64,000 nucleotides of DNA, taken from Schlegelella_A sp038231215. GTDB taxonomy: Bacteria; Pseudomonadota; Gammaproteobacteria; Burkholderiales; Burkholderiaceae_C. The translations under genes were made by a program, and so were the position numbers. Positions within the stretch are counted from its first letter, which is position 1; each line of letters opens with the position of its first letter. Location of the stretch: positions 1 to 64,000 of the forward strand of contig JBBRLS010000019.1 of the NCBI GenBank assembly GCA_038231215.1, given 5' to 3'. Below, piece after piece: positions 18,675 through 27,412 of the stretch. A model generated the notes under the pieces. The model worked only from the letters and a program-made list of their open reading frames with translations, was not told where the DNA came from and ran no database searches.

Positions 18675-19235
18675 TCACGCCTTCAGGAAATGGGCGCGGT
18701 AGTAGGCCAGCTCGTCGATCGATTCCTTGATGTCGGCGAGCGCCGTGTGCGCCTGCGCCTTCTTGAAGCCGGCCAGGATCTCTGGCTTCCAGCGCCGCGC
18801 CAGCTCCTTCAGCGTGCTCACGTCGAGGTTGCGGTAGTGAAAGAAGGCCTCCAGCGCCGGCATGGTCGCGGCGAGGAACCGCCGATCCTGGCAGATGCTG
18901 TTGCCACACATCGGCGACTTGCCCTTGCCCACGTAGCGCTCGAGGAAGGCGATCACCTCGCGCTCGGCGCCGCCTTCGTCGACGGTCGATACCCTGACGC
19001 GGTCGGTGAGACCGCTGCGGCCATGCGTGCCGGTGTTCCAGGCGTCCATGCCGGCGAGCACGGCGTCGCTCTGGTGGATGGCGAAGACCGGCCCTTCGAC
19101 CTGCTTCGTCAACTGCGGATCGGTGACGATGACGGCGATCTCGATGATCCGGTCGCGATCGGGAAAGAGGCCGGTCATCTCCAGGTCGATCCAGACCAGG
19201 TTGGCGTCGTCGCATGCAAGTTCGGTGTCGGTCAT
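18675..19235 (-). CDS. orn: Oligoribonuclease
   Basis: Orn degrades two- to five-nucleotide RNAs (nanoRNA, pGpG) in the final step of RNA turnover. The 186-residue DEDDh exonuclease shows W-I-D17-L-E19-M-T-G-L, the central C-Q-D-R-R-F-L Asp, and His163 with Asp168 in A-H-T-A-L-A-D-I. Length matches the family (about 180). It is divergent from the M48 peptidase, with 47 bases between the starts. Confidence 0.96.
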   Translation of the reverse strand: MTDTELACDDANLVWIDLEMTGLFPDRDRIIEIAVIVTDPQLTKQVEGPVFAIHQSDAVLAGMDAWNTGTHGRSGLTDRVRVSTVDEGGAEREVIAFLERYVGKGKSPMCGNSICQDRRFLAATMPALEAFFHYRNLDVSTLKELARRWKPEILAGFKKAQAHTALADIKESIDELAYYRAHFLKA

Positions 19236-19282
19236 TGGCCGATCGTAAGCGTCGATCCGTTTCGACGCCTACACTTTCGCCG

Positions 19283-20569
19283 ATGACTTCCGGGAGCTGG
19301 ACCCTCGTTTTCGCCACGGCGCTCGTCGTCTCGCTCGCCCTGCGCGCCTGGCTCGCGGGCAGACAGGTGCGCCACGTCGCGCGCCACCGTGAGACCGTGC
19401 CCGAGGCCTTTCGCGCCACCGTCGACATCACCGCGCATCGCAAGGCCGCCGCCTACACGCTGGCGAAGATCCGCCTCGGCCAATGGCAGATGGCGGTCGG
19501 CGCGATCACGCTGCTCGGCTGGACCTTGTTCGGTGGCCTCGATGCGCTGAATGGTCTGCTGCGCGACGCGGTCGCGCCGCGCTGGGGCGGCCTGGCCTAC
19601 GAGGTCGCGCTTGTCGTCGCGGTCGTTGCCGTCGAGGTCGTGCTCAACCTGCCGCTCGACCTCTACGCCACCTTCGGCGTCGAAGCGAAGTTCGGCTTCA
19701 ACCGCATGACCTGGAAGCTCTGGCTCGCCGACGCGCTGAAAGGCCTGCTGCTGGCCATCGTCATCGGCCTGCCGCTGATCGGCGGCGTGCTCTGGATCAT
19801 GGCCGCGAGCGGACCGCTCTGGTGGCTCTGGGCCTGGGCGGCATGGACGGCCTTCAACCTGGTGGCGCTGATCGTCGTGCCGACGCTGATCGCGCCGCTC
19901 TTCAATCGCTTCGAGCCGCTAGCCGACGCCTCGCTCGAAGCGCGCGTGCGCGCCTTGATGGCGCGCGCCGGCTTCGCCGCCAAAGGCCTTTTCGTGATGG
20001 ACGGCAGCCGCCGCTCGGCGCACGGCAACGCCTACTTCACCGGCTTCGGCGCGGCGCGCCGCGTCGTCTTCTTCGACACCTTGCTGGCCCGACTCGCGCC
20101 CGAGGAAGTCGAGGCGGTGCTCGCCCACGAGCTGGGCCACTTCAAGCTCGGCCACATCGCGCGACGCATAGGCGCGATGCTCCTGACCGCGCTCGCGCTG
20201 TTCGCCGCCTTCGGCTTTCTTGCCTCGCAGACCTGGTTCTACACCGGGCTTGGCGTACGACCGGTCCTGGGCGCGCCGAACGACGCGGTCGCCCTGATCC
20301 TGCTGATGTTCGTGGCGCCTGTCTTCGGCTCGTTCATCGCGCCGCTGTTCGCCGGCCTGTCGCGCCGCCACGAGTACGAGGCCGACGCCTGGGCAGCGCG
20401 CCACGCCGACGGCCGCGCGCTCGCCTCGGCGCTTCTCAAGCTGCACGAAGACAACGCGTCGACGCTGACGCCCGACCCTGTCTACGCGCGCTTCTACTAT
20501 TCGCATCCGCCGGCCGTCGAGCGCCTCGCTGCACTGGCGCCGCTCAACGTCCAGGGAGTCCTTGCATGA
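19283..20569 (+). CDS. M48 family zinc metallopeptidase (Ste24 type)
   Basis: A 428-residue membrane metallopeptidase with the zinc motif H282-E283-x-x-H286 (L-A-H-E-L-G-H) and a later E-Y-E-A-D-A-W ligand motif. Several hydrophobic segments match the Ste24/CAAX-protease-like architecture (about 3-20, 66-88, 105-125, 150-172, 180-200 and two after the zinc helix). Bacterial homologues act in membrane protein quality control. Its TGA overlaps the ATG of the pterin dehydratase gene. Confidence 0.92.
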   Translation: MTSGSWTLVFATALVVSLALRAWLAGRQVRHVARHRETVPEAFRATVDITAHRKAAAYTLAKIRLGQWQMAVGAITLLGWTLFGGLDALNGLLRDAVAPRWGGLAYEVALVVAVVAVEVVLNLPLDLYATFGVEAKFGFNRMTWKLWLADALKGLLLAIVIGLPLIGGVLWIMAASGPLWWLWAWAAWTAFNLVALIVVPTLIAPLFNRFEPLADASLEARVRALMARAGFAAKGLFVMDGSRRSAHGNAYFTGFGAARRVVFFDTLLARLAPEEVEAVLAHELGHFKLGHIARRIGAMLLTALALFAAFGFLASQTWFYTGLGVRPVLGAPNDAVALILLMFVAPVFGSFIAPLFAGLSRRHEYEADAWAARHADGRALASALLKLHEDNASTLTPDPVYARFYYSHPPAVERLAALAPLNVQGVLA

Positions 20570-20892
20570 CCAATTTACTCGAGCAGAAGTGCGAGCTGCG
20601 CGCCGTCGCGATGAGCGAAGGGGAGGTCCAGCGCCATCTCGCGCAGATGAGCGGCTGGCACGAATCGTCGGGCGCGATCGAGAAGACCTTCGCCTTCAAG
20701 GGCTGGCTCGAGACCGTCGCCTTCGTCGACGCGCTGGCGTGGATCTGCCACGTCGAAGACCATCACCCGGATCTGCGCGTGTCCTTCGACCGCTGCACGA
20801 TCCGCTTCTCGACGCACTCGGCCGGCGGCATTTCGCGCAACGACTTCATCTGCGCCGCCAAGGCCGATGCCCTCGTCGCCTTCGTCGGCTGA
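20566..20892 (+). CDS. phhB: 4a-hydroxytetrahydrobiopterin dehydratase
   Basis: Pterin-4a-carbinolamine dehydratase of 108 residues that recycles the pterin cofactor of aromatic amino acid hydroxylases. The active-site cluster His66-His67-Pro-Asp69 is present, with the conserved F-x-D-A-L-A-W-I and the closing A-A-K-A-D-A-L. No phenylalanine hydroxylase gene is nearby, so the pterin partner is unknown. It overlaps the M48 gene by 4 bases and rsgA by 26. Confidence 0.92.
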   Translation: MTNLLEQKCELRAVAMSEGEVQRHLAQMSGWHESSGAIEKTFAFKGWLETVAFVDALAWICHVEDHHPDLRVSFDRCTIRFSTHSAGGISRNDFICAAKADALVAFVG

Positions 20893-21769
20893 TTTCGAGG
20901 GGCGCGTCGTCTCGGGGCACGGCCGGCACGTCGTCGTCGAAGCGGCCGACGGCAGCCGCGTTCTCTGCCACGCGCGCGGCAAGAAGAGCGAATGCGTCGT
21001 CGGCGACCGCGTGCGATGGCAGCGCAGCGGCGACGAAGGCGTCGTCGAGTCGTTGCTGCCGCGCCAGAACCTCCTGTACCGGCAGGACGCCTGGAAGACC
21101 AAGGCATTCGCCGCCAACCTCGACCAGTTGCTCGTCGTCGTCGCCGCCGAGCCGGTGTTCAGCGAGTCGCAGCTCGCGCGTGCGCTGATCGCGGCGCGCG
21201 CCGCCGGCATCCCGGCACGCATCGTCCTCAACAAGCACGACCTGCCTTCGTGGCTGGCCGCCGAGGCGCGCCTCGCGCCCTACGTGGCGATGGGTGTCGA
21301 TGTCATCGGCGTCGCCTTGAAGAAGACGCCGGCACCAGCCCACGCGATCCTCACGCCGCTGCTCGAAGGTCGTGCGACGCTCGTACTCGGCCCCAGCGGC
21401 GCCGGCAAGAGCACGCTCGTCAACCTGCTGGTCGCGGACGCGAAGGTGCAGGTCGGCGAGATCTCGGAGTCGTTGAATACCGGCCGGCACACGACTACCG
21501 CGACGCACTGGTACTGGATCGACACGAGCCGTCGGAGCGCGCTCATCGATTCACCTGGCTTCCAGGAGTTTGGCCTGCGCCATATCGCCGCCAACGAGCT
21601 CGCGGCGCTCATGCCCGACCTCGCCGCGCACGTCGGCGAATGCCGCTTCTACAACTGCAGCCATCTGCATGAGCCGGGCTGCGGCGTCCTGGCGGCGCTC
21701 GCACGTGGCGAGATCAGCGAATCGCGTTACCGAATCTACGGCGAGATCCGCGCCGAGCTGCCGGCCTGA
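20867..21769 (+). CDS. rsgA: Ribosome small subunit-dependent GTPase A
   Basis: RsgA checks late 30S maturation. The 300 residues have an N-terminal OB-fold, a circularly permuted GTPase with N-K-H-D (G4) before G-P-S-G-A-G-K-S-T (G1) and D-S-P-G-F (G3), and a C-terminal zinc knuckle C-R-F-Y-N-C-S-H-x-x-E-P-G-C. It overlaps phhB by 26 bases and converges with the CobD/CbiB-family gene. Confidence 0.95.
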   Translation: MPSSPSSADFEGRVVSGHGRHVVVEAADGSRVLCHARGKKSECVVGDRVRWQRSGDEGVVESLLPRQNLLYRQDAWKTKAFAANLDQLLVVVAAEPVFSESQLARALIAARAAGIPARIVLNKHDLPSWLAAEARLAPYVAMGVDVIGVALKKTPAPAHAILTPLLEGRATLVLGPSGAGKSTLVNLLVADAKVQVGEISESLNTGRHTTTATHWYWIDTSRRSALIDSPGFQEFGLRHIAANELAALMPDLAAHVGECRFYNCSHLHEPGCGVLAALARGEISESRYRIYGEIRAELPA

Positions 21770-21776
21770 AAAGACT

Positions 21777-22766
21777 TCAGCCGATCAGGTTGGCCAGCGA
21801 CAGAAGGGCCAGCAACAGCATCCAGAGAACGACCGAGCGCCAGACCAGGCCGACGACGCTGCGCAGGTGCGCGAGCTGCGGCACGGCACCCGGTGTCGAG
21901 CCCGATGCCTCGGCCGACTCCGGCGGCGCGCCAGCCTCGAAGGTCTTGGCGCGATCAGGCGTCAGGCCCGGGGCCGAGCCGCCACCGAGGCGAACGCCGA
22001 CGGCGCCGGCGGCGGCGGCGAGGATCACGCCTTCGTTGTCGTACTTCCACAGGCCCGCATCGCGCCGCCAGCAATTGACCGCTTCCTCGAAGTTGCCGAC
22101 GACGGCGAAGCCCGACGCGGTGAGCCGGGCCGGCACGTGGTCGAGAAGCTGGAACAGGCGCAGCGACAAGGCCGTCAACGTTTCGTTGTTGGCGAGCGCG
22201 GCATCGCCGCTCTTGAACGCCCAGTAGCGGCTGGCCAGCTCGGCCATGCGGTAGAGCACAGCGCCCGCCGGCCCCAGCCCGAAACCGGACAGCAGGACGA
22301 ACCAGAAGAACACACCGAACACGTGCCGATGCGCCGCCAGCAGCGAATGCTCGATGACGTGACGCAACAACTCTGAGGCGGGCAACTCGCTCGCGTCGAG
22401 ATGGCGCCATTCGCTGAGTAGCCGCCGCGCTTCGGGCTCGTCACCGTGCTCGAGCGCCTCGCGGATGTCGGTGAAGTAGTGGCTGAACTGGCGAAAGCCG
22501 AGCGTGAGGTAGAGAACGCCGACGTCGAAGGCAAGACCGGCGGGGCTGCTCAGGCGATCGAGCGCGTAGAAGGCAGCCCAGGTGAAGAGCGCGGGCGCCA
22601 GCGCCGTGACGCACCAGACGACCCAGGCGTGGCTTTCACGGCCAGCGTCGAAGTTGCGCGCCGCCCAGCGCATCCATCCGGTGAGCGTGTCGTGAATCAC
22701 GTTGCCGCGCGGCAGCGGCTTGACTTGCTCGAGCAGCAGGGCGAACAAGACGGCGAAAAAACTCAT
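21777..22766 (-). CDS. CobD/CbiB family membrane protein
   Basis: A 329-residue membrane protein of the CobD/CbiB family seen across Burkholderiales, often next to a Nudix gene as here. It starts with the family's short hydrophobic helix then L-L-L-E-Q-V-K-P-L. It has helices near 50-70, 90-110, 155-185 and 310-329, and lacks other cobalamin genes around it. True CobD makes adenosylcobinamide phosphate. This divergent branch has an Ala/Gly/Pro-rich insert near 255-295, and its reaction is not established. Confidence 0.75.
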   Translation of the reverse strand: MSFFAVLFALLLEQVKPLPRGNVIHDTLTGWMRWAARNFDAGRESHAWVVWCVTALAPALFTWAAFYALDRLSSPAGLAFDVGVLYLTLGFRQFSHYFTDIREALEHGDEPEARRLLSEWRHLDASELPASELLRHVIEHSLLAAHRHVFGVFFWFVLLSGFGLGPAGAVLYRMAELASRYWAFKSGDAALANNETLTALSLRLFQLLDHVPARLTASGFAVVGNFEEAVNCWRRDAGLWKYDNEGVILAAAAGAVGVRLGGGSAPGLTPDRAKTFEAGAPPESAEASGSTPGAVPQLAHLRSVVGLVWRSVVLWMLLLALLSLANLIG

Positions 22767-22837
22767 CGCGGTCGATCATAACGGCGGGGTTGCGCGCAGC
22801 GACGCGCGAGCGACGCACGGCGCATCGCGGCTGCTCG

Positions 22838-23428
22838 TCAGGCCGAAAGAAAGCGGTAGAGATTGCGCAGCATGGCCGCGGTCGCGCCCCAGATGAAGTA
22901 GCGACGGGGCTGCCCGTCGGCACCGATGCCAGGCCAGGGGATGGACAGGAATTCGCGGCGCACGCCGTCGATCTCGATGGCGTGGCGCTGGTGGTGCGCA
23001 GGGTCCATCAGCCACGCCAGGGGCACCTCGAAGACTTCGGCGACCTCGTGCGGATCGGTCTTCAGTGTGAAGCCAGGCGGCACCAGAGCGAAGACGGGCG
23101 TGACGACGAAGCCGGTGCCCGTCGTGTAGGTGGGCAAGCGCCCGAGCACCTCGACCCGCGACGGGTCGAGGCCGATTTCTTCCCGGGCTTCGCGCAGGGC
23201 GGTTGCCGTGGCGTCGACGTCGAAGGATTCCGTGCGGCCACCGGGAAAGCTGATCTGGCTCGGATGATCGGTGAGGTGATCGGTGCGCTGCGTCAGCAGC
23301 ACCGTCACCTCGTCGTGAAGAACGATCGCGATCAGCACCGACGCCGCGGCGACAGCGCGCTCGATGAAGCGCCGCTCGACGGTGATCTCGGGCTGCCACG
23401 CCGGAGGCTCGGCGAAGCGCATGCGCAA
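22838..23428 (-). CDS. Nudix hydrolase, CoA pyrophosphatase (NudL) type
   Basis: A Nudix protein of 196 residues from the first ATG. The Nudix box reads G-G-R-T-E-S-F-D followed by A-L-R-E-A-R-E-E-I-G-L. The Asp in place of the usual Glu and the F-P-G-G lead-in fit the CoA/NADH pyrophosphatase branch. The frame stays open upstream of the ATG for 31 codons and reads L-P-F-D-P-E-D-L-P-V-L-G, resembling the N-terminus of relatives. Translation may therefore begin at a non-ATG codon (CTG at 23521) overlapping the rplS stop. Confidence 0.85.
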   Translation of the reverse strand: MRMRFAEPPAWQPEITVERRFIERAVAAASVLIAIVLHDEVTVLLTQRTDHLTDHPSQISFPGGRTESFDVDATATALREAREEIGLDPSRVEVLGRLPTYTTGTGFVVTPVFALVPPGFTLKTDPHEVAEVFEVPLAWLMDPAHHQRHAIEIDGVRREFLSIPWPGIGADGQPRRYFIWGATAAMLRNLYRFLSA

Positions 23429-23517
23429 GGCCGCGGGATTCAGGGTCGCAGCGGCGATCGCAGGAAGATGCGAATCGAGGCCGAGAACGGGAAGGTCCTC
23501 GGGGTCGAAAGGAAGAC

Positions 23518-23871
23518 TCAGGCGAGCTTCTCTTTGATACGTGCCGACTTGCCCGAGCGATCGCGCAGGTAGTAGAGCTTGGCGCGGCGCACGTCGCCGC
23601 GGCGCTTGACCTCGATCGAGGCGATCAGCGGGCTGTAGGTCTGAAAGGTGCGCTCAACGCCCTCGCCGCTCGACACCTTGCGCACGATGAAGCTCGAATT
23701 GAGGCTGCGGTTGCGCTTGGCGATGACGACGCCTTCGAAGGCCTGCAGGCGCTTGCGCGTGCCTTCGACGACGTTGACGCTGACGATCACCGTGTCGCCG
23801 GGGGCGAAGTCGGGAATGGTCTTGGCGAGACGGGCGATTTCCTCGTGCTCGAGGGTCTGGATCAGGTCCAC
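23518..23871 (-). CDS. rplS: 50S ribosomal protein L19
   Basis: L19 sits at the subunit interface. The 117 residues start at GTG (23871) with D-L-I-Q-T-L-E and include D-T-V-x-V-x-V-x-V-V-E-G, F-E-G-V-V-I-A and the C-terminal R-A-K-L-Y-Y-L-R. It is the last gene of rpsP-rimM-trmD-rplS, 91 bases after trmD. Confidence 0.96.
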   Translation of the reverse strand: MDLIQTLEHEEIARLAKTIPDFAPGDTVIVSVNVVEGTRKRLQAFEGVVIAKRNRSLNSSFIVRKVSSGEGVERTFQTYSPLIASIEVKRRGDVRRAKLYYLRDRSGKSARIKEKLA

Positions 23872-23962
23872 GGAATACTCCAATGCGATCGTGCGTACGC
23901 TTTTGAATGAGGTGTGTGGGCCGCATGCGGCCCTGCGTGGCAGAGGATCGAAAAACCACAAA

Positions 23963-24730
23963 TTATAGCTTTGCTGCCGAGCGCTTCGCGAGCCACGCCC
24001 GGTCGGCAGGGCCGAGCCGGCCCTGCGATTCGGCAGCCGCCAGGAGATCGGGGCGGCGCACAGACGTCAGCGCCAGGGCCTGCTCGCGACGCCAGCGCCC
24101 GATCGCCGCGTGGTTGCCGGAGAGCAGGACCTCAGGCACTGCGTCGTCGCCCTCGGCGCTGACCAGGATCTCGGGCCGGCTGAAATGCGGACAGTCGAGC
24201 AAGCTTTCGGAAAAGCTGTCCTGCTCGTGCGAGCGCGCGTCGCCGAGTACGCCGGGCTGCAACCGGGCCACGGCGTCGAGCAAGGCCAGCGCCGGAATCT
24301 CGCCGCCCGAGAGCACGTAGTCGCCGACGCTCAGCTCGACATCGACGTGGCGGTCGATGAAGCGCTGGTCGACACCCTCGTAGCGCGCGCAGAGCAGGAT
24401 CGCCCCGGCACTTGCGGCGAACTCGCCCACCGTCGCCTGGTCCAGCAGGCGACCCGCAGGCGAGAAGTTGACGAGCGGTGCCGGCGTGGCCTCAGCGCGA
24501 TCGGCACGGATGGCACCGAGTGCGCGCATCAGCGGCTCGGCCAGCAACACCATGCCGGGTCCGCCACCGTACGGCCGGTCGTCGACGCGCGCATGCGGCG
24601 GATCGCCGAAATCGCGAAGTTGCCACAAGCGCACATTGACCTGGCGCGACTCGAACGCGCGGCGCGTCACCCCGTGCACGAAATGCGCTTCGAACAGCTC
24701 GGGAAAGAGCGTGATGACGTCGAATCTCAT
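23963..24730 (-). CDS. trmD: tRNA (guanine-N1)-methyltransferase
   Basis: TrmD makes m1G37 in tRNAs and prevents frameshifting. The 255-residue SPOUT enzyme begins F-D-V-I-T-L-F-P-E-L-F and has D-D-R-P-Y-G-G-G-P-G-M, the knot L-L-C-A-R-Y-E-G-V-D-Q-R and S-V-G-D-Y-V-L-S-G-G-E. Position in the rpsP operon confirms it. Confidence 0.97.
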   Translation of the reverse strand: MRFDVITLFPELFEAHFVHGVTRRAFESRQVNVRLWQLRDFGDPPHARVDDRPYGGGPGMVLLAEPLMRALGAIRADRAEATPAPLVNFSPAGRLLDQATVGEFAASAGAILLCARYEGVDQRFIDRHVDVELSVGDYVLSGGEIPALALLDAVARLQPGVLGDARSHEQDSFSESLLDCPHFSRPEILVSAEGDDAVPEVLLSGNHAAIGRWRREQALALTSVRRPDLLAAAESQGRLGPADRAWLAKRSAAKL

Positions 24731-24749
24731 GATCGCGGCAGCCCGCCGT

Positions 24750-25322
24750 TCAGTAGTCGAGGCCCCAGTCGACCACGATTCTTCGCGCCACCGGATCGAC
24801 GGTGTCGACGTAGGCGGAGACGAAAGGGATCAGGCGCTCTTCGGCCGCCGGCACTTCCATTGCCCCATGAGGCAACACACGCAGGACACTGTGCGGTCCG
24901 GTGTCTATCAGCCCAGCCACCATGCCGAGCTCGACGCCTGCGCGATTGACGACCGCCAGCCCGATCAGGTCGGCCCAGTAGAACTCGTCGGCACGGGCCT
25001 TCGGAAAGAGGGAGCGGCCAATGAAGATGCGCGCGCCGCGCAGCGCCTCGGCGCCGCTTCGATCGTCCACGCCACCGGCAGCAGCGACGAGGGCGTCGCC
25101 GTGTTCGCGCACTTCGCGGATGTCGAGGATTCCGGGCACGCCGCCCGGCGAAGGCCGGTGGGCGACACCGGACTCGGCGTTCTGCAAGTGCCAGCGGCGA
25201 ACCGCCAGCAGGGCTTCGGGAGGGGTCGCGTAGGGCTGCACCTTGAACCAGCCCTTCAAGCCCCACGCATCGCCGATGCGCCCGACTTCGAGCGCGTCGT
25301 CAGGCCACGCGGTGTCGGCCAT
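24750..25322 (-). CDS. rimM: Ribosome maturation factor RimM
   Basis: RimM assists 16S 3' domain assembly with S19. The 190-residue protein has the N-terminal barrel (L-E-V-G-R-I-G-D-A-W-G-L-K-G-W) and the PRC-like domain with F-Y-W-A-D-L-I-G-L and the closing I-P-F-V-S-A-Y-V-D-T-V-D. The start at 25322 directly precedes the first barrel strand. It is second in rpsP-rimM-trmD-rplS, 22 bases after rpsP. Confidence 0.96.
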   Translation of the reverse strand: MADTAWPDDALEVGRIGDAWGLKGWFKVQPYATPPEALLAVRRWHLQNAESGVAHRPSPGGVPGILDIREVREHGDALVAAAGGVDDRSGAEALRGARIFIGRSLFPKARADEFYWADLIGLAVVNRAGVELGMVAGLIDTGPHSVLRVLPHGAMEVPAAEERLIPFVSAYVDTVDPVARRIVVDWGLDY

Positions 25323-25344
25323 CGCGACGCGGCTTGCGCCGGCC

Positions 25345-25596
25345 TCAGGCGGCAGCGGTCTTCGCCTGCTCGACGAGACGACGGACCGTGGGCGACATCT
25401 GCGCGCCGTGGCCAGTCCAGTGTTCGACGCGGTCGAAGGCGACGCGCAAGGGCTGCTCGCCGCCTGAAGCGACCGGGTTGTAGAAGCCGACGCGTTCGAT
25501 GAAGCGACCGTCGCGACGCAGCCGGGAATCGGCGACGACGATGTTGAAGAAGGGGCGCTTTTTCGCACCGCCGCGGGCAAGCCGGATCACGACCAT
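25345..25596 (-). CDS. rpsP: 30S ribosomal protein S16
   Basis: An 83-residue S16 with the N-terminal M-V-V-I-R-L-A-R-G-G-A-K-K-R-P-F-F and R-F-I-E-R-V-G-F-Y-N-P. It is first gene of the operon, with a TATAAT box 45 bases upstream of its start. Confidence 0.97.
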   Translation of the reverse strand: MVVIRLARGGAKKRPFFNIVVADSRLRRDGRFIERVGFYNPVASGGEQPLRVAFDRVEHWTGHGAQMSPTVRRLVEQAKTAAA

Positions 25597-25641
25597 GATG
25601 AAATCCTCTGGACTCGGGACACGTCCCGCGAAAAATCGCGC

Positions 25642-25647
25642 ATTATA
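25642..25647 (-). promoter_or_regulatory. -10 element of the rpsP operon
   Basis: A perfect TATAAT on the - strand lies 45 bases ahead of rpsP. The hexamer 17 bases upstream (GGACGC) is a poor -35, which is common for ribosomal promoters in this group. Assignment rests on the consensus hexamer and position. Confidence 0.6.
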
Positions 25648-25684
25648 AACTCCGGCGATGGATGCGTCCCCCGGGGCCTTCGAG

Positions 25685-25933
25685 ATGAGCGCTGTCGTGC
25701 TTCGGCCGAGCAGCGACGCCGACCTCGGCGCGGTGAGTTGCGTCTACGCCTGGAACGCCGAGCACGGCACCGGCACCTTCGAGATCGATACGCCCGACGC
25801 AACCGGGCGCCGGGCGCTCGGCTTCACGCCAGTCGGCCCGATGCGGGCGGCCGGCTGGAAGTTCGATCGCTGGCTCGACGTCGTCGTCATGCAGAAGAGC
25901 CTCGGCTTCGGCGCGTCGCTGCCGGCGACATGA
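25685..25933 (+). pseudogene. GNAT acetyltransferase (phosphinothricin acetyltransferase type) with internal deletion
   Basis: The 82-residue frame joins the two ends of a Pat/YncA-like N-acetyltransferase. Residues 1-40 match the family start (L-R-P-S-S-D-A-D-L then H-G-T-G-T-F-E). Residues 42-74 match the family end (R-A-L-G-F-T-P-V-G, A-G-W-K-F-D-R-W-L-D, M-Q-K-S-L-G). Roughly 100 residues between them are missing, including the acetyl-CoA loop, while the frame is kept; the junction is near 25802-25813. The product cannot be a working acetyltransferase. The downstream TM2 gene overlaps its stop (ATGA) and may depend on its translation. Confidence 0.75.
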
Positions 25934-26361
25934 CAAGCGCCGCCGGTCGCTCCAAGGCTTTCGCGACCTGGCTCGCCGTCATCGGCGGCAGCTTCGGCCT
26001 GCATCGCTTCTACCTGCATGGCGTGCGCGACGCCTGGGCCTGGCTCCATCCATGGCCGACGCTGATCGGCGCCTACGGCTTCTGGCGCCTGCGCGAGATC
26101 GGCACCGACGACCGCCTCGGCAGTCAGCTCGTGCCCCTGCTCGGCGCGATGGTCGCCATCGCGATGCTGTCGGCCATCGTCTGCGGCCTGACGCCGGACG
26201 AGCGTTGGCAAGCGAGGTACGGCGCGCATGGCACGCCGGCGCGCACGGGCTGGGCGACGATCGCCGGGGTCATCGTCGCGCTGGCCGTCGGCGCCACGGT
26301 GACGATGGCGACCATCGCCTTCACCGCGCAGCGCTACTTCGAATGGCGTTCGCCCGGCTGA
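25930..26361 (+). CDS. TM2 domain-containing membrane protein
   Basis: A 143-residue membrane protein. The N-terminal part has the TM2 motif G-G-S-F-G-L-H-R-F-Y-L-H-G, followed by a second TM2 helix and two further hydrophobic segments (about 68-86 and 110-132). Function is unknown for the family in bacteria. The ATG overlaps the stop of the shortened GNAT gene. It converges with the pit gene, 3 bases apart. Confidence 0.78.
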   Translation: MTSAAGRSKAFATWLAVIGGSFGLHRFYLHGVRDAWAWLHPWPTLIGAYGFWRLREIGTDDRLGSQLVPLLGAMVAIAMLSAIVCGLTPDERWQARYGAHGTPARTGWATIAGVIVALAVGATVTMATIAFTAQRYFEWRSPG

Positions 26362-26364
26362 CGC

Positions 26365-27378
26365 TCAGTCGAACAGCCACAGGCCCACGGCATAGAACAC
26401 GGCGGCGACGAAGGCCGAGGCCGGGATCGTGAAGATCCAGGCCCAGACGATGTTGCCGGCCAGCCCCCAGCGAACCGTCGCGGCGCGGCGCACCGAGCCG
26501 ACGCCGACGATTGCGCCGGTGATGGTGTGCGTGGTCGAGACCGGGATGCCGAGCGCGGTGGCGAGAAAGAGCGTGATCGCGCCGCCGGTCTCGGCGCAGA
26601 AGCCGCCCACCGGCTTCAGTTTGGTGATGCGCTGGCCCATCGTCTTGACGATGCGCCAGCCGCCGAACATCGTGCCCAGGCCGATCGCGATGTAGCAGCA
26701 CCAGATCACCCAGGTCGGAGGCATGCTCGAACTGGCCTGTGCATAGCCCGACGCGATGAGCAGCATCCAGATGATGCCGATCGTCTTTTGCGCATCGTTG
26801 CCGCCATGCCCCAGGCTGTAGAGCCCGGCAGAGACGAGTTGCAGGCGGCGGAACAGGTTGTCGACCTTGAGCGGCGACGCGTGACGAAACAGGTTGGCGA
26901 CCGCCACCATCAGCAGGGCTCCGAGCAGGAAGCCGAGCACCGGCGAGACGAAAATGAAGAGCACCGTCTTCCACACGCCCGTGGCGATCAGCGCGCTCGC
27001 CCCCGACTTGGCGATCACGGCGCCGACGATGCCGCCGATGAGCGCATGCGACGAGCTCGACGGGATGCCCCACCACCAGGTGATCAGGTTCCAGAAGATG
27101 GCGCCGATCAGGGCGCCGAAGACGACGTGGTGGTCGACCACGCCGGCCTGCACGATGCCCTTGCCGATGGTCGCGGCGACGCTCAGGTGAAAGACGAAGA
27201 TGGCGACGACGTTGAAGAAGGCGGCGAAGACGATCGCCTGCTGCGGCTTCAGTACGCCGGTCGAGACGACGGTGGCGATCGAGTTCGCGGCGTCGTGAAA
27301 GCCGTTCATGAAGTCGAACGCGATGGCGAGCATCACCAGCAGCGCGACGATCCCGAAAGAGATCTGGACGGCGTTCAC
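26365..27378 (-). CDS. pit: Inorganic phosphate transporter, Pit family
   Basis: Low-affinity phosphate/H+ symporter with 337 residues and about ten membrane segments. The duplicated Pit motif is present: F-D-F-M-N-G-F-H-D-A-A-N-S-I-A near the N-terminus and S-L-G-H-G-G-N-D-A-Q-K-T in the second half. The start is GTG at 27378. It lies 34 bases after a DUF47 gene on the same strand, the standard Pit-accessory pair. Confidence 0.94.
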   Translation of the reverse strand: MNAVQISFGIVALLVMLAIAFDFMNGFHDAANSIATVVSTGVLKPQQAIVFAAFFNVVAIFVFHLSVAATIGKGIVQAGVVDHHVVFGALIGAIFWNLITWWWGIPSSSSHALIGGIVGAVIAKSGASALIATGVWKTVLFIFVSPVLGFLLGALLMVAVANLFRHASPLKVDNLFRRLQLVSAGLYSLGHGGNDAQKTIGIIWMLLIASGYAQASSSMPPTWVIWCCYIAIGLGTMFGGWRIVKTMGQRITKLKPVGGFCAETGGAITLFLATALGIPVSTTHTITGAIVGVGSVRRAATVRWGLAGNIVWAWIFTIPASAFVAAVFYAVGLWLFD

Positions 27379-27412
27379 GAATTCGCCTCGACCGTCTCCG
27401 ACCGCAAAGACC

